A stretch of DNA of 64,000 nucleotides, from assembly GCF_008369405.1 (NCBI RefSeq), contig NZ_VSJJ01000002.1, positions 1,506 to 65,505 on the forward strand, read 5' to 3'. Source of the DNA: Streptococcus cristatus. GTDB taxonomy: Bacteria; Bacillota; Bacilli; Lactobacillales; Streptococcaceae. The notes under the pieces were generated by a model. That model worked only from the letters and a program-made list of their open reading frames with translations, ran no database searches and was not told where the DNA came from. The position numbers and the translations under genes were made by a program. Shown one piece after another: positions 1 to 11,424 of the stretch (the first letter of the stretch is position 1; each line of letters starts with the position of its first letter).

Positions 1-21
1 GTTAGACTTTAAAGAATAAAA

Positions 22-58
22 AAATAGCTTGATTACTAATTGTGTAATCAAGCTATTT
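22..58 (-). terminator. Terminator after ftsH
   Basis: A perfect 15-bp inverted repeat (arms 22-36 and 44-58, 7-nt loop) lies just past the ftsH stop. Read on the minus strand it is followed by a run of T, so it is an intrinsic terminator for the ftsH operon. Confidence 0.85.
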
Positions 59-75
59 AATAAGAAAAGCATCTC

Positions 76-2043
76 TTACTTTTCTTCCATTTTGGACTTA
101 ATTTCATCATAAGAAAGGGCATGTGCTTCTCGTTCTAAGTCTTTTTCAGACTCTTCCGGCATCTGACCTGTTTCATAAAGAGATTTAATCTGTGTACTAT
201 CCAATGTTTCGTATTTCAACAATGCTTCTGCAATCAACTTGTGGGTTTCACGATTTGATTGAATAATTTCAGCTGCTTTGTTTCGTGCCTCATTCAATAA
301 TGAACGAACTTCCTCATCAATCTCATAGGCTGTTTGCTCTGAAACTGATTTCTGAGGACTTTGTGCACCAAACATAGCATGATTACCTTCATATTGAACT
401 GGGCCAAGTTTTTCACTCATACCGTATTCAGTGACCATTGCACGCGCCATCTGTGTAGCTTGTTCAAAGTCATTTGAAGCTCCTGTAGTTTGGACATTAA
501 AGATAATCTCTTCAGCTACACGACCACCCATCAAACCTGCCAATTGCTCTTTCATGTCTTCTTTAGACAGAAGCATTTGGTCTTCCTTAGGCAGAGCAAT
601 CATATATCCGCCAGCGCGTCCACGAGGTACGATAGTTACCTTATGTACGACACGCGCATTTGACAATACCAAACCAACAATAGTATGTCCAGCTTCATGA
701 TAAGCAACTATTTGACGATCGCGTTCAGAAACCATCTTATCTTTCTTAGAAGGTCCTGCGATTACCCGGTCTTCTGCTTCATCAATATCATCAGCATCAA
801 TGACTTTCTTGTTACGACGGGCAGCAACCAAAGCAGCCTCATTCAAGACATTTTCCAAATCAGCACCAACAAAACCTGGTGTCTGCTGAGCAACTAGTTT
901 CAAATCAACATTTTTAGCCAGCGGCTTATTCTTAGCATGAACACGGAGAATAGCTTCCCGACCTTTAACATCAGGACGGCCGACCAAGACTTTTCTGTCA
1001 AAACGGCCAGCACGCAGCAAGGCTGGATCTAATACATCCGAACGGTTAGTAGCCGCAATGATAATGATTCCTTCATTGCCTTCGAAACCATCCATTTCAA
1101 TCAAGAGCTGATTGAGGGTTTGCTCACGCTCATCGTTACCACCGCCAAGGCCAACACCACGCTGACGACCGACTGCATCAATTTCATCAATGAAGATAAT
1201 GGCAGGGGCTGCTTTTTTCGCATCTTCAAATAAAGAACGAACACGGCTTGCTCCGACACCAACGAACATTTCAACAAAGTCAGAACCTGAGATGCTAAAG
1301 AAAGGAACACCTGCCTCACCAGCAACTGCCTTAGCAAGCAAGGTCTTACCGGTCCCTGGAGGGCCTTCCAAAAGAACACCTGCAGGAATACGAGCACCCA
1401 GCTTAGTATAACGTTTTGGATCTTTCAGGAATTCAACAACTTCAACAAGTTCTTGTTTTTCCTCTTCTGCACCAGCAACATCTGAGAAGCGTACTTTGAT
1501 ATCTTCTTTATTGGCCGCACGAGCTTTGTTACGTCCAAAATTCATAGCGCCACGAGCACCGCCACCGCCTTGATTCATCATAGACATAAAGATGAAGGCG
1601 ATGATGATAAATGGAACCAAGGAAATCAAAAGATTAATCCACATTCCACTGGAGCTTTCACGCTTAATAGTCACTTCTGTCTCATGCTCAGCAGCTAGCT
1701 TTTGCAAATCAGAAACTGTTGTATCTGATGGCAAAACAACACTAGTAAATCTGCTAACTTTTGAGATTTCCGGACTGAAAAACAGGATTCCTGTCGTATC
1801 TTTTGATTCTTTAGGTTTTTTATAAGTACCTGATACCTCGATAATACTACCATTTGGCTGGTAGCTCATCTCTGTAACATTATTATTTTGGATTTCTTTT
1901 ACTAATTGGCTGTAGTTGATTTGCTGGCTACGACCTGTCGCATTTCCCGTAAAGAAATACTGAAAACCTGTAACAAGGACTACAATAATTAGAATATAGA
2001 GAAAAGGATTTTTTATAAAACCATTATTTTGTTTATTTTTCAT
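76..2043 (-). CDS. ftsH: ATP-dependent zinc metalloprotease FtsH
   Basis: Membrane-anchored AAA+ protease that degrades misfolded or short-lived membrane and cytosolic proteins. The 655-aa product has the normal family length. It shows a first membrane helix at about 13-31, an extracellular segment, a second helix at about 134-156, Walker A GPPGTGKT at 227-234, a Walker B FIDEID, the second region of homology (ATNR...RAGRFDR) and the zinc site HEAGH at 449-453. It is the last gene of the minus-strand pth-to-ftsH run, 17 bp after hpt, and is followed by a strong terminator. Confidence 0.97.
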   Translation of the reverse strand: MKNKQNNGFIKNPFLYILIIVVLVTGFQYFFTGNATGRSQQINYSQLVKEIQNNNVTEMSYQPNGSIIEVSGTYKKPKESKDTTGILFFSPEISKVSRFTSVVLPSDTTVSDLQKLAAEHETEVTIKRESSSGMWINLLISLVPFIIIAFIFMSMMNQGGGGARGAMNFGRNKARAANKEDIKVRFSDVAGAEEEKQELVEVVEFLKDPKRYTKLGARIPAGVLLEGPPGTGKTLLAKAVAGEAGVPFFSISGSDFVEMFVGVGASRVRSLFEDAKKAAPAIIFIDEIDAVGRQRGVGLGGGNDEREQTLNQLLIEMDGFEGNEGIIIIAATNRSDVLDPALLRAGRFDRKVLVGRPDVKGREAILRVHAKNKPLAKNVDLKLVAQQTPGFVGADLENVLNEAALVAARRNKKVIDADDIDEAEDRVIAGPSKKDKMVSERDRQIVAYHEAGHTIVGLVLSNARVVHKVTIVPRGRAGGYMIALPKEDQMLLSKEDMKEQLAGLMGGRVAEEIIFNVQTTGASNDFEQATQMARAMVTEYGMSEKLGPVQYEGNHAMFGAQSPQKSVSEQTAYEIDEEVRSLLNEARNKAAEIIQSNRETHKLIAEALLKYETLDSTQIKSLYETGQMPEESEKDLEREAHALSYDEIKSKMEEK

Positions 2044-2060
2044 TTATATCTAGTAAACCT

Positions 2061-2603
2061 TTATTTTGTATAAACTTCTTCTTTCAAGACACCTACATAA
2101 GGAAGATTGCGATAATACTCATCATAATCCAGTCCATAACCCACCACAAATTCATTTGGAATTGTAAAGCAAGTATAGTCCGCCTCAATATCAACAATGC
2201 GTCCTTCTGGCTTATCCAACAACGTAGCAATTTTTACAGATGCTGCATTTCTTTCTTTGAACAAATTACACAAATTCTTCAAAGTTTGGCCAGTATCGAT
2301 AATATCTTCGACAAAAAGAATATCACGACCAGTAATATCTTGATCAATATCTTTGATAATATTAATCACGCCACTACTAGTTGTACCGCCATGGTAACTA
2401 GACACCAGCATAAAATCTAATTCAATATCTGTATCCACGTGTTTGATTAATTCGGCCATAAAAGGAACCGAACCCTTCAAAATTCCTACAAAAATAGGCT
2501 TTTTACCTTGATAGTCTACTGTCAGCTGTTGGCCCAATTTTTTTGCTGCTGCTACGATTTCCTCATGAGAAACCAATACTTTTTTAATATCTTGTTCTAG
2601 CAT
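2061..2603 (-). CDS. hpt: Hypoxanthine-guanine phosphoribosyltransferase
   Basis: Purine salvage enzyme that makes IMP or GMP from the base and PRPP in the cytosol. The 180-aa product carries the PRPP-binding signature [14 protein letters not shown] in mid protein and the type I phosphoribosyltransferase fold residues around GILKGSVPF. It sits 4 bp after tilS and 17 bp before ftsH. The tilS-hpt-ftsH order is conserved in Firmicutes and suggests one transcript. Confidence 0.95.
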   Translation of the reverse strand: MLEQDIKKVLVSHEEIVAAAKKLGQQLTVDYQGKKPIFVGILKGSVPFMAELIKHVDTDIELDFMLVSSYHGGTTSSGVINIIKDIDQDITGRDILFVEDIIDTGQTLKNLCNLFKERNAASVKIATLLDKPEGRIVDIEADYTCFTIPNEFVVGYGLDYDEYYRNLPYVGVLKEEVYTK

Positions 2604-2607
2604 AATT

Positions 2608-3885
2608 TTACCTATCTAATTTCTGAATATAAAGTACAGTACTCATTATATCACTTTTTAATTCCTTACTCAAATCACTGATAGCGATATTTACAATTGC
2701 CAAGATTTGCTGATTTTGCTCAACAACAATCGCTTTTTCTCGTTCCTCAAATGGAATTTTTTGATCAATGAATAGCCGACGAAGTTTTTTGTGATGTCCT
2801 TTCAAACGAAGATAATCACCTGTTTTCCTGTGACGTAAAAGAAGTGGTGTTTCACGTGAAACTGCAATCGTTTGAACATTTTCACCCTCCAAAGGAGTGC
2901 CAAATGAGAATTGATAGTCCCCAAATTGAATTTGATTACCACATTCTAACAGAATTGAGTCCATTTTCAAATCAGACCTACGACTGATTTTTCTGATTTC
3001 AAAGTGCTTATAATCTTTAACCAACTCATATCCATCCTTCAAAGGGTGAATATAATTAGCCTTGTTTCGTAAGATGCCTAAGATTTCTTCAAATTGCTTT
3101 TTATTTAGATTTAAAGAAGGAAATTTCTTCAAATACTCCTGCAGAAGGAAATTTTGAACTTCTGGAATTTGCCGCTCAAACACTTCAAGTTTTGTAATGT
3201 CAAATCCCTGCGTCAGATGAGACAGGGCTGTCTGTAAATCCTCAACTTCTTTCCCTAAAGAAATCAGAGAATCCTTAAAGCGTGGATTTTCCTTTTCAAG
3301 ACTGGGAAGATAAAGATTGCGAATCCTATTTCTGAGATAGTCATTTTGAAAATTGCTCTTATCTTCAAAATGCAAAATATCAGGAAAATCTTGCTTATGA
3401 AAATAAAGTAGAGGTCGGATTAATTCCCCGTTTGCAAAGGGTTGAACCTCTGTCATTCCAGACAAGTGGCGCAACCTTGCTCCTCTTAAAAACCTCATAA
3501 ACACCGTCTCGGCCTGATCATCAGCATGATGAGCAGTTACTAAGGCAGTGTAGCCTTCTGTCAGCATGATTTCTTCAAAAAAACGATAGCGAAATCGCCG
3601 AGCTTTTTCCTCAGAAAAATCACCAGAAAAATTTGAGCTGAAAAATTTCACACCAAGTTGCTGGGCAAAATTTGACAGCTCTTTTTCTTCCATATTTGAC
3701 TCTGGACGTTGCTTGTGGTTGACATGCGCTATCCCCAGCTCAATCTCCAGCTCTTCCCTATTCTGGTACAAAAGATGGAACAAGGTCATCGAATCCAAGC
3801 CACCAGAAACTGCTACCAACACTTTCCGATGATTTTGAAAATACCGCTTTTCCTGCATTTGTTTGCGAAACTTCTGATCGATCAT
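2608..3885 (-). CDS. tilS: tRNA(Ile)-lysidine synthase
   Basis: Modifies the wobble cytidine of the CAU-anticodon tRNA-Ile to lysidine, using ATP and lysine. The 425-aa protein has the N-type PP-loop SGGLDS at 27-32, a conserved HADDQAETV segment near 115, and the C-terminal TilS domain ([13 protein letters not shown]). It overlaps the upstream beta-lactamase-like gene by 4 bp, indicating co-translation. A parS site is embedded in its coding sequence at 2848-2863. Confidence 0.95.
   Translation of the reverse strand: MIDQKFRKQMQEKRYFQNHRKVLVAVSGGLDSMTLFHLLYQNREELEIELGIAHVNHKQRPESNMEEKELSNFAQQLGVKFFSSNFSGDFSEEKARRFRYRFFEEIMLTEGYTALVTAHHADDQAETVFMRFLRGARLRHLSGMTEVQPFANGELIRPLLYFHKQDFPDILHFEDKSNFQNDYLRNRIRNLYLPSLEKENPRFKDSLISLGKEVEDLQTALSHLTQGFDITKLEVFERQIPEVQNFLLQEYLKKFPSLNLNKKQFEEILGILRNKANYIHPLKDGYELVKDYKHFEIRKISRRSDLKMDSILLECGNQIQFGDYQFSFGTPLEGENVQTIAVSRETPLLLRHRKTGDYLRLKGHHKKLRRLFIDQKIPFEEREKAIVVEQNQQILAIVNIAISDLSKELKSDIMSTVLYIQKLDR
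2848..2863. other. parS site 1 (ParB binding)
   Basis: The 16-mer TGTTTCACGTGAAACT matches the Gram-positive parS consensus TGTTTCACGTGAAACA at 15 of 16 positions. It lies inside tilS about 11 kb from dnaA. ParB is encoded in the same window. Confidence 0.9.
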
Positions 3886-5165
3886 TTCAGAACTCCGTAC
3901 ACATCATCCGCGATTTTAGAAATTGTATCGTAATCCGAATTATTCGTAAGAATTGCAATGATAAATGGCGAATCCGCATACACAATAGCGACATCATGCT
4001 TGAAGTCGTAAGCATCACCGATTTTATGGGCAACTTTTACATTGATATTTTTAGAAATCCGCTGATTATCATAATTTGTCTGAGATAAGGCATCGATAAT
4101 CATGCCATTTTGTTCATAGATCGCTTCCATGACATTACCAGCCATTCGAGCAGAGGCTTGTCTGCTCTCCACATCCCACTTTTTACCTGCAATTTTTTCA
4201 ATAGTATTTTGAAATTGGCTATCAGATTGATTGCTTGTATAGTAGGCGAGGATATTGTGGGCCACATTATCCGACTCTTTTGCTACACCATTGATTAAGT
4301 CCTGCACAGAATATTCCTTATCATTTGCTGATTTGGAAATACTGCCACTTCCCTCAGGGTCATAGGCACCTGCAAAATCATTGACAGCCGCTGTATATTT
4401 TAACTTTTTATCCAAGGAAATGGTATGATTGTTCAGTTGCTCCTGCGCATAATAAAGATAAGGAATTTTCGTCACACTGGCTGAGTACATTTGTTGATCT
4501 GGATTGATACCTGCTTCTTTGCCCGTTTCTAGCTGTTTTACATAAATTGAAAAGTCAGCTTTTTTGTACTTAGAATTTAAAAGCTCCTGAACCTTTTCCA
4601 TTCGATTATCTTCTTGGGAAAGAAAATCAACAGAAACCCAACCTTGACCTTCAATTTTAGCGTACTCTCCCTTAGCTGTTTGAGCAATTTGTACTACCTT
4701 TACTTTGCTATAAGCAGGTAGTTTAGCTGCAATCTTTTTAGAAGAGTTGATTGGGATAGTATCGTAGAGCACATAGTTAGGGACCAGCCATCTTTCCTGT
4801 TTAACATCTGTGATAGACTGAACCGTATCCTCATAAATGCTATTCTTATCTGCAATTACAAACTGGCCATTCTTTAATTTAAAGATAGGAATCCCAGCTG
4901 CATTCACGTGCAACTCTGTCAACTGTAGTGGCTGATCTGGAAAAAGTTTCCCAGCTACCTTAGTCAAAGTAGCATCTGTAAAAGTAGGTGTTTCTTCATA
5001 AACATTAGGATTTGTAGGGATACTCGTATGATAACGGCCATAAGCTGTACCTGTCAGCTGATACTTTTCTTCTTCGTCTAAAACAAGTTCCTTTTCAGTA
5101 CTGATTGCTGTTTGACTGCTCCATAAGGCTGGCAGTAAAAATATCAGCAAAAATAACTTACGCAT
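3882..5165 (-). CDS. Secreted class A beta-lactamase-fold protein
   Basis: Homologue of the serine-hydrolase-like protein found beside tilS in other streptococci. Its natural substrate is not known to me. The 427-aa product has an N-terminal signal peptide (about 1-20), a roughly 180-residue N-terminal extension with SH3-like character, and a beta-lactamase fold. It carries SVTK at 230-233 (the SxxK nucleophile motif) and SDN at 298-300. The expected KTG triad reads KIG (in HKIGD) near 380, so true beta-lactamase activity is doubtful. The start at 5165 overlaps the end of the preceding 42-aa ORF by 8 bp, and an AGGGGAGGT-like site precedes it. Confidence 0.8.
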   Translation of the reverse strand: MRKLFLLIFLLPALWSSQTAISTEKELVLDEEEKYQLTGTAYGRYHTSIPTNPNVYEETPTFTDATLTKVAGKLFPDQPLQLTELHVNAAGIPIFKLKNGQFVIADKNSIYEDTVQSITDVKQERWLVPNYVLYDTIPINSSKKIAAKLPAYSKVKVVQIAQTAKGEYAKIEGQGWVSVDFLSQEDNRMEKVQELLNSKYKKADFSIYVKQLETGKEAGINPDQQMYSASVTKIPYLYYAQEQLNNHTISLDKKLKYTAAVNDFAGAYDPEGSGSISKSANDKEYSVQDLINGVAKESDNVAHNILAYYTSNQSDSQFQNTIEKIAGKKWDVESRQASARMAGNVMEAIYEQNGMIIDALSQTNYDNQRISKNINVKVAHKIGDAYDFKHDVAIVYADSPFIIAILTNNSDYDTISKIADDVYGVLK

Positions 5166-5286
5166 GACCTCCCCTTTCCTTTTTTGTTTCTTGAAGTTTT
5201 AAAGCTTGATTCTTTTCGGATAATTCTGCTAGTTTTTCATCCGAAAAAGATAAAAATTTCTCTATATTTTGAAGTAAATTTTCCAT
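5158..5286 (-). CDS. Small 42-aa protein between divIC and the beta-lactamase-like gene
   Basis: An ATG at 5286 opens a 42-codon frame ending in TAA at 5158-5160. It begins MENLLQNIEKFLSFSDEKLA and is helical, charged and coiled-coil-like, with no signal peptide or membrane segment. It starts 2 bp after the divIC stop and overlaps the next gene by 8 bp, the tight packing expected of a real gene. A similar small ORF is annotated at this locus in Streptococcus pneumoniae (recalled, SP_0009). I know of no function. It may act with DivIC or couple translation to the downstream gene. Confidence 0.75.
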   Translation of the reverse strand: MENLLQNIEKFLSFSDEKLAELSEKNQALKLQETKKERGGHA

Positions 5287-5288
5287 GA

Positions 5289-5657
5289 TTATTGTGGTAA
5301 TAAATCTGGTGTTGTGTAAATATATTCTCCTTCTTTTGAAAAAGAATACTTGGCACGAGCATATTTGGCAGCATAGCTGTCATCTTTCAACTTAGTAGCG
5401 ATATCAGACTGATAGCTCTTTTCTTCACCTAATTTTTCATATTTTTTCTGTAGTTGTGCATATTGAGCACGGCGATTAAGTAAAGTTTCGTAGCTCTGGT
5501 ATAAATTATAGGCTGGAAGAATAAAAAGTAGCATGACTAAAATTAGAACCCATCCCATAAAACGATTTCGTTTCCGACGCTCCTCATCGAGGTATCTGCG
5601 ACGCTGATTTTCATCTTGGATAAAGCGATTATTTATTTGAACAATATTTCTAGACAT
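5289..5657 (-). CDS. divIC: Septum formation initiator DivIC
   Basis: Bitopic division protein that works with FtsL and DivIB at the septum. The 122-aa product has a short basic cytoplasmic N-terminus, one membrane helix at about 34-55 and an extracellular coiled coil ([22 protein letters not shown]). I chose the ATG at 5657 (MSRNIVQ), which overlaps the rqcP stop by 8 bp. A longer in-frame start at 5705 would run through rqcP coding sequence and lacks support. Confidence 0.9.
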   Translation of the reverse strand: MSRNIVQINNRFIQDENQRRRYLDEERRKRNRFMGWVLILVMLLFILPAYNLYQSYETLLNRRAQYAQLQKKYEKLGEEKSYQSDIATKLKDDSYAAKYARAKYSFSKEGEYIYTTPDLLPQ

Positions 5658-5916
5658 TTTCTTCAATCCTTGTCTCACTGATAATTTCATACATTTTAGC
5701 AGCATCTTCTTTTTTGGTGCTGTCTTTCATTTCTAGCACCCGCACTGTTAACAGCTTATTACCAAAACGAACTTCAATTTGATCATTGATTTTCAACTCT
5801 GTCGAACTTTTTGCCAGGATTCCATTTACCTTGATACGACCTTTATCTGCTACCTCTTTAGCTACAGGGCGCCGCTTGATAATGCGTGATACTTTTAAAT
5901 ATTTGTCTAATCTCAT
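5650..5916 (-). CDS. rqcP: RNA-binding S4-domain protein RqcP
   Basis: A single S4 RNA-binding domain makes up most of the 88 aa ([21 protein letters not shown]...). In Bacillus the homologue RqcP/YlmH-class protein supports alanine tailing of stalled nascent chains on 50S subunits with RqcH. The gene lies between mfd and divIC, an order conserved in streptococci, and overlaps divIC by 8 bp. Confidence 0.88.
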   Translation of the reverse strand: MRLDKYLKVSRIIKRRPVAKEVADKGRIKVNGILAKSSTELKINDQIEVRFGNKLLTVRVLEMKDSTKKEDAAKMYEIISETRIEENV

Positions 5917-6004
5917 AGTCTTTTCCTCGATTTTCTCTTAATATTCTATCATTCTTTTGAAAGAAACCAAGCCAAAAAGCTGAAATTTTACCGAATTGTA
6001 ATGT

Positions 6005-9000
6005 TTATTCAGCTTTTCGATTCTTGATTTCTACCAGTTTCTCACCAAAGTTCAGCAAATTTTCCAAAATCTCGAAATCTTTTTTCTTCCAAACATCAAA
6101 AACGACTTCAATCAAGCCTTGCTGCTCACCAATTCGAGCTTTTAGATTTGTCGCTGACAAGGCTTCAAAATAATCCTGAGTCAGATAGATTTGCTGAGAG
6201 ATTTTTTCAAAACGAATAATGACAGACTCTTGCTTCCGCTCAGCAAGTGCAACAAAAGCCTGATCAAGATAGGACTTGACTAAGCCAATCTCTAATAGGT
6301 AAGCCACTACGTCCGGATATTCTCCAAAGCGGTCAATCAATTCATCTTGTAGATGTTCATAGTTTACACGGTTGTCAATTTCACGAATTCTCTTGTAAAC
6401 TTCGATTTTCTGACGTTCATCAGAAATATAATCACTCGGAAGATAGGCATCAATCTGAAGATTGATTTCAGCATTGCTTTTTTGGCGCTTGATTTCCTTA
6501 CCTTGCTTCTTAGCAATGGCTTCTTCTAAAAGCTGAGAATACATTTCGAATCCTACAGAATCAATGAAACCAGACTGTGAACTTCCTAAAATGTTTCCCG
6601 CTCCTCGGATAGACAAATCCCTCATAGCAATCTTAAATCCAGATCCCAACTCGGTAAATCCTTTAATGGCTTCCAGTCTTTTTTCTGAAACTTCAGTTAG
6701 AGTTTTATCCGGCCGATACATAAGATAGGCATAAGCGATTCGATTGCTGCGGCCAACTCGACCACGAAGTTGATACAAGGTTGACAGACCCATGTGGTCA
6801 GCATTTTCGATAAAGAGAGTATTTGCATTTGGAATATCGACACCTGTTTCAATAATCGTTGTTGTGACTAAAATATCATATTCGCCATTAACAAAGTCTA
6901 AGAGGGTATTTTCTAAACGTACCTCAGTCATCTGTCCATGAACATAACCAATTGAAGCCTCTGGAATCAACTCTTTTAATTCTGAAACTTTTTGTTCAAT
7001 GGTGTCAACTTTATTGTAAAGGTAGTAAACCTGTCCACCTCGGTCTATTTCACGTAAAACTGCATCCCGAATAACTGTCCTATTATTCTCTAAAACATAG
7101 GTTTGGACTGGATAACGATTTGTCGGTGGTGTTTCAATTACCGATAAATCTCGAATTCCTAACATCGACATGTGTAGGGTTCTTGGAATAGGGGTAGCCG
7201 TCAAGGTCAGCACATCAACCTTCTTTTTTAGTTCCTTTAACTTTTCCTTATGCTTGACACCGAAACGCTGCTCCTCATCTATCACCAGTAGCCCCAAATC
7301 GGAAAATGTCACATCTGCCGATAAGAGGCGATGGGTACCGATAATAATATCAATCTGCCCTTTTTCCAACTTTTCCAGAGTCTCTTTTTGCTCCCCTTTG
7401 CTTCTAAAACGGCTGAGAACATCGATATTTACGGCAAAATCATTGAAACGTTCTTTAAAGTTTGTGTAGTGTTGCTGAGCTAAAACAGTGGTCGGAACCA
7501 AGATAGCCACCTGTTTATGATCGTTGACAGCCTTAAAAGCAGCCCGCATAGCCACCTCGGTCTTCCCAAAACCAACATCTCCAACCAAGAGTCGGTCCAT
7601 AGGACGGTCACTCTCCATATCTTTCTTGATTTCCTGAATACTTCTGAGTTGGTCATCTGTTTCCACATACGGAAAGGCATTGTCAAACTCTACTTGATGT
7701 TGGTCATCACTAGAAAATTGGAAACCTTTTAATTGACTACGCTCTGCATATAATTTAATAAGGTCATCGGCAATGTCTTCAACCTGATGCTGGACTTTTT
7801 GCTTTGTTTTTTGGAAACGCCCATCATTTAACTTGTTAATTTTAGGTGCTTTTCCATCGCTAGCTACATATTTAGACAGAAGGTTGATTTGATCCACTGG
7901 AATGGAGATACGATCCGCATTCTGATACTGAATCGTCAAATAATCTCGGTGAACTCCTGAAACTTCAATCGTTTCAATTCCTAAATAGCGACCAATACCA
8001 TGGATATTATGAACCACATAGTCGCCTTTTTCCAGCTCATTATAGTCTTTCAACCTTTCAGCATTAGAAATATTTTGACGACGAATCCTACGTTTGATTT
8101 TTTTCTGAATCATCTCATGTTCAGTAATCAAAACGATTTTTTCATCGACAAAATTAAATCCTTGAACTAGATTTCCTTCTATGAGCTGGACAGCTTTTTC
8201 ATGGATGTCTTTTTCCTTGATGTAATCTAAATGAATCTCATAATCCTGTAAATTTTTGTGTAAATTTTGTAAACTCGAGGCTGAATTTACCTGCAAGACG
8301 ACCGTATAATCCGATTTCCTAAAGCGATTGATTTCTTCTTTTAAGAGAGGAAACTGACTAAAAAACTCCTGCATCGGATATTGATTGAATTGATAAAGCG
8401 CATCAAATTTTAGATTTCCTAAGCCCTTATGAAAGTTAGAAAAAAATGTAGCAGGTTTATATTTGCGATAGTCCTGATAGTTATTTGCAAAGTATTGTTG
8501 ATTTGACATTGCTTTACTATTTTGTAAATCATCTGTCAAGATATTGGCAACTTCTAATTCAAACTGGGCATGCTTGTCCATTATCTTTTGAAAATCATCA
8601 AAAAATATAGGAGTGTGCATTGGAAAATAGTCTAAAATAGTCCATTCTTTCTGATAGAAAAAGGAAAGAAATTTGCGAATATCTGCATGATGAAATTGCT
8701 CTCTAGCAGAGATCAATACTTCTTCTAAATAGGATTTCAAAGACGGATCAAGAACTGTAGAAAGAGCTGCTTCTAGATTTTTCTGGCCTCTTGCATAATC
8801 TTCTTCTGTAAATAGAAGATCTGTGACAGGCCCTATCAAAATCTCTTCCACATTTTCAAGAGAAAGTTGATTTTCAGGATTGAAAATTCTTATCCCATCA
8901 ATCTCATCTCCAAAAAATTCTATCCGATAAGGATATTGAGCCGAGCGTTCAAAAATATCTAGAATATCCCCTCTCAGGCTGTACTCTCCTTGGCTGAGAA

Positions 9001-9508
9001 CTTGCGAAACTTTTTTATAACCGTTCCTTGACAAAGACTTTACTAGCTTGTCAAGATTATATTCTTCACTAACAGAAAGAATAAGCTCAGATTTTTTAAA
9101 AATATCAGGCTGGGGCAAGAATAAGCGACTGGCTGCAACGTTGATGATTAGAATACCTTTTTTCTCTTTGTCCGATAAAAATTTCATGTCCTCTAACCGG
9201 GCAAAGATTTTTTCTTGGGATGAAAAAACAAACTCAGCCAAAGGTGTATCATCTGCCAAGAAAGTATAGATCTTTTCTTCTCCCAACAAAGAAATCAAAT
9301 CACTAGCTAGACGCTCTGCTTCGTTTTGACTCGAAGTGATGACTAGGATTTTCTCCTGCTCTTCTAAGCTGCTAGCAATCGCCAAAGCTTTTGTTGAAGC
9401 TGAAAGTCCCATCACTAACTGCCGAGTCTTCTTTTGTAACTGTTTCTTCCAGTCTATAATTTGTTTGTTTCGACCAAATAGATCAAGTAGTGTCATTGTC
9501 TTATCCAT
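6005..9508 (-). CDS. mfd: Transcription-repair coupling factor Mfd
   Basis: DNA translocase that removes stalled RNA polymerase from lesions and recruits UvrA. The protein is about 1167 aa, the normal length. It has a UvrB-like N-terminal region, the RNA-polymerase interaction domain ([15 protein letters not shown]), Walker [12 protein letters not shown], the DEEQ box (DEEQRFGV), helicase motif TATPIPRT, and a TRCF C-terminal domain. I prefer the ATG at 9508 ([11 protein letters not shown]), whose first 8 bases overlap the pth stop. The upstream alternative at 9532 is buried in pth, and the internal ATG at 9496 is also possible. Confidence 0.95.
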   Translation of the reverse strand: MDKTMTLLDLFGRNKQIIDWKKQLQKKTRQLVMGLSASTKALAIASSLEEQEKILVITSSQNEAERLASDLISLLGEEKIYTFLADDTPLAEFVFSSQEKIFARLEDMKFLSDKEKKGILIINVAASRLFLPQPDIFKKSELILSVSEEYNLDKLVKSLSRNGYKKVSQVLSQGEYSLRGDILDIFERSAQYPYRIEFFGDEIDGIRIFNPENQLSLENVEEILIGPVTDLLFTEEDYARGQKNLEAALSTVLDPSLKSYLEEVLISAREQFHHADIRKFLSFFYQKEWTILDYFPMHTPIFFDDFQKIMDKHAQFELEVANILTDDLQNSKAMSNQQYFANNYQDYRKYKPATFFSNFHKGLGNLKFDALYQFNQYPMQEFFSQFPLLKEEINRFRKSDYTVVLQVNSASSLQNLHKNLQDYEIHLDYIKEKDIHEKAVQLIEGNLVQGFNFVDEKIVLITEHEMIQKKIKRRIRRQNISNAERLKDYNELEKGDYVVHNIHGIGRYLGIETIEVSGVHRDYLTIQYQNADRISIPVDQINLLSKYVASDGKAPKINKLNDGRFQKTKQKVQHQVEDIADDLIKLYAERSQLKGFQFSSDDQHQVEFDNAFPYVETDDQLRSIQEIKKDMESDRPMDRLLVGDVGFGKTEVAMRAAFKAVNDHKQVAILVPTTVLAQQHYTNFKERFNDFAVNIDVLSRFRSKGEQKETLEKLEKGQIDIIIGTHRLLSADVTFSDLGLLVIDEEQRFGVKHKEKLKELKKKVDVLTLTATPIPRTLHMSMLGIRDLSVIETPPTNRYPVQTYVLENNRTVIRDAVLREIDRGGQVYYLYNKVDTIEQKVSELKELIPEASIGYVHGQMTEVRLENTLLDFVNGEYDILVTTTIIETGVDIPNANTLFIENADHMGLSTLYQLRGRVGRSNRIAYAYLMYRPDKTLTEVSEKRLEAIKGFTELGSGFKIAMRDLSIRGAGNILGSSQSGFIDSVGFEMYSQLLEEAIAKKQGKEIKRQKSNAEINLQIDAYLPSDYISDERQKIEVYKRIREIDNRVNYEHLQDELIDRFGEYPDVVAYLLEIGLVKSYLDQAFVALAERKQESVIIRFEKISQQIYLTQDYFEALSATNLKARIGEQQGLIEVVFDVWKKKDFEILENLLNFGEKLVEIKNRKAE

Positions 9509-10070
9509 TGTATTGTTGCATTGTTTGCTCAAAATTCTCAGTTTGTAAATAATGATTTACAGCACTGTCAACTTTCTCTAATGTATTTAAAATACTGATA
9601 TAATCTTCCTCATCAAATTTCCCTAAAACATGATGAATAACTGACATATTATTTTTAGGTCTTCCTATGCCAATTTTTACTCGCTTGAATTCCTGTGTTC
9701 CAATATGTTTAATAATGGACTTGATACCATTGTGCCCGCCAGCTGAACCCTTGGTACGAAGACGGATTTTCCCAACTTCCATATCCAGATCATCATAAAT
9801 AACGAGTAAGTCATCTATATCTAAGCCGTAGTAAGTGAGCAAGGCATGGACTGCTTTCCCACTTTCATTCATAAAAGTAGTTGGTTTTACAAAATAGACT
9901 TTTTCTCCATTCAAGAAAGTTGAAGTAATTTCTGCTTGAAAAATCTTATCTGCTGTAAACTTTAGATTTAATTTTTTACACATCTTGTCAACTAACATAA
10001 AACCAACATTGTGTTTTGTTTCGAAATATTTATCTCCTGGATTCCCTAATCCAACAATTAATTTTGCCAT
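9501..10070 (-). CDS. pth: Peptidyl-tRNA hydrolase
   Basis: Releases tRNA from peptidyl-tRNAs that drop off ribosomes. The 189-aa product has the family hallmarks: GLGNPG with Asn10, catalytic His20 in KHNVGF, the [10 protein letters not shown] segment with Asn near 68, and the YDDLD motif near 93. The gene overlaps mfd by 8 bp and an AAGGAG site precedes the start. A WalR-type direct repeat lies 60 bp upstream. Confidence 0.96.
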   Translation of the reverse strand: MAKLIVGLGNPGDKYFETKHNVGFMLVDKMCKKLNLKFTADKIFQAEITSTFLNGEKVYFVKPTTFMNESGKAVHALLTYYGLDIDDLLVIYDDLDMEVGKIRLRTKGSAGGHNGIKSIIKHIGTQEFKRVKIGIGRPKNNMSVIHHVLGKFDEEDYISILNTLEKVDSAVNHYLQTENFEQTMQQYNG

Positions 10071-10095
10071 TTTACTCCTTTATAAAAGCCAAAAG

Positions 10096-10117
10096 GGCTG
10101 GAAATTTCTTTCCAACC
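10096..10117 (-). terminator. Possible terminator after ychF
   Basis: Imperfect inverted repeat, minus-strand GGTTGGAAA / TTTCCAGCC around a GAAA tetraloop, 25 bp past the ychF stop. The following tract (CTTTTGGCTTTT) is only moderately T-rich, so read-through into pth is possible. Confidence 0.5.
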
Positions 10118-10130
10118 TAGGTATTTTAAA

Positions 10131-10147
10131 TTTACACTTGATTTACA
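10131..10147 (-). promoter_or_regulatory. WalR/VicR-type direct repeat upstream of pth
   Basis: Minus strand reads TGTAAA-TCAAG-TGTAAA, an exact match to the WalR (VicR) consensus TGTWAH-N5-TGTWAH. It overlaps the ychF stop codon and lies 61 bp before the pth start. The binding is inferred from the motif only. Confidence 0.45.
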
Positions 10148-11258
10148 CGTTAAAGCGGAATTCCATAATATCGCCATCTTGAACGATATATTCTTTTCCT
10201 TCTTCACGCAAACGTCCAGCTTCTTTTACAGCTTTTTCAGAGCCATATTTCACTAAGTCGTCATAAGACATCGTCACTGCTCGGATGAAACCTTTCTCAA
10301 AGTCTGAGTGAATGATTCCAGCTACCTGAGGAGCTTTCATGCCACGCTTGAAGGTCCAAGCTCGGACTTCCTTTTCACCAGCAGTAAAGTAGGTTCCAAG
10401 CCCCAACAGATGATAGGCTGCACGTGTCAATTTGTCTACACCTGACTCTGTCAAGCCAATAGCTTCTAGAAATTCAGCCTTATCTTCATCATCCAATTCA
10501 GAAATTTCTTCCTCTGCACGCGCTGAAATGACAACAACCTCAGCATTTTCTGTAGCAGCAAATTCGCGAATCTGCTTCACATAGTCAATATTATCTGGTT
10601 CTGCAACTTCATCTTCACTGACATTGGCCACATAAAGCACAGGTTTAGTAGTTAAAAGAAAGAGACCTTTGACGATTTTTTGCTCCTCTTCTGTAAACTC
10701 AACTGTCCGAGCTGACAGACCGTCTTCCAGGACTGGCTTGATCTTTTGTAAAACATTAAATTCTGCAACTGAGTCCTTGTCCTTCTGGGTACGAGCCATT
10801 TTCTCAACACGCGCATAGCGTTTGTTAATGCTTTCCAGATCGGCCAAAATAAGCTCTAGATTGATGGTCTCAATATCAGCCATGGGGTCGACAAATTCAG
10901 ACTCACGGCCCTGTTCCCGCATGACATTTTCATCATCAAAGGCACGGACTACATGAACGATAGCATCCACTTCGCGGATATTAGCCAAGAATTTATTTCC
11001 CAAACCTTCACCTTTCGAAGCTCCCTTTACAATACCTGCAATATCTGTAAACTCAAATGTAGTGGGAACCTTCTTTTGAGGTTTAATCAATTCTGTTAAT
11101 TTATCCAAACGAGCATCTGGCACTTCTACCCGACCGACATTTGGATCAATTGTCGCAAAAGGGTAGTTGGCAGCTTCTGCCCCTGCTTTTGTAATTGCAT
11201 TAAATAAAGTTGACTTACCAACATTGGGTAAACCAACGATTCCTGCTGTCAAAGCCAT
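10143..11258 (-). CDS. ychF: Redox-regulated GTPase/ATPase YchF
   Basis: Obg-family P-loop ATPase associated with ribosomes and stress responses. The 371-aa protein has Walker A GLPNVGKS near residue 7, the G3 segment [16 protein letters not shown], a coiled-coil insertion and a C-terminal TGS domain ending [17 protein letters not shown]. The start at 11258 (MALTAGIVG) follows a GGAGAAG ribosome site at good spacing. The upstream ATG at 11273 overlaps that site and is rejected. Confidence 0.95.
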   Translation of the reverse strand: MALTAGIVGLPNVGKSTLFNAITKAGAEAANYPFATIDPNVGRVEVPDARLDKLTELIKPQKKVPTTFEFTDIAGIVKGASKGEGLGNKFLANIREVDAIVHVVRAFDDENVMREQGRESEFVDPMADIETINLELILADLESINKRYARVEKMARTQKDKDSVAEFNVLQKIKPVLEDGLSARTVEFTEEEQKIVKGLFLLTTKPVLYVANVSEDEVAEPDNIDYVKQIREFAATENAEVVVISARAEEEISELDDEDKAEFLEAIGLTESGVDKLTRAAYHLLGLGTYFTAGEKEVRAWTFKRGMKAPQVAGIIHSDFEKGFIRAVTMSYDDLVKYGSEKAVKEAGRLREEGKEYIVQDGDIMEFRFNV

Positions 11259-11424
11259 TCTTATCTTCTCCATTCATCTTTTCAATCCAAACCATTATAC
11301 CATAAATCCTTATCCTAAACAGCGGATTTGAATGAAAAATTTCCTGCTTTCTGGATAGAAATAAAAAATATTTTCTACAAAAAATGATATAATATAGTTA
11401 ATATTTTGATAAAAGGAGTTAGCC

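Noticed and set aside
1101..1397. Open frame of 98 codons inside ftsH on the same strand
   Set aside because: It is a frame-shifted shadow of ftsH with no ribosome site and no recognisable domain.
3938..3950. TATTCGTA, resembling a ComX (cin-box) promoter in reverse orientation
   Set aside because: It lies inside the beta-lactamase-fold coding sequence with no gene starting nearby; a chance 8-mer is likely.
8240..8280. Cluster of TGTAAA hexamers within mfd
   Set aside because: Inside coding sequence, irregular spacing and explained by codons for Asn, Leu and Lys runs; not comparable to the intergenic arrays.
9545..9562. TGTAAA-N6-TTTACA inverted pair at the 3' end of pth
   Set aside because: Coding sequence and different spacing from the intergenic 6-4-6 sites.
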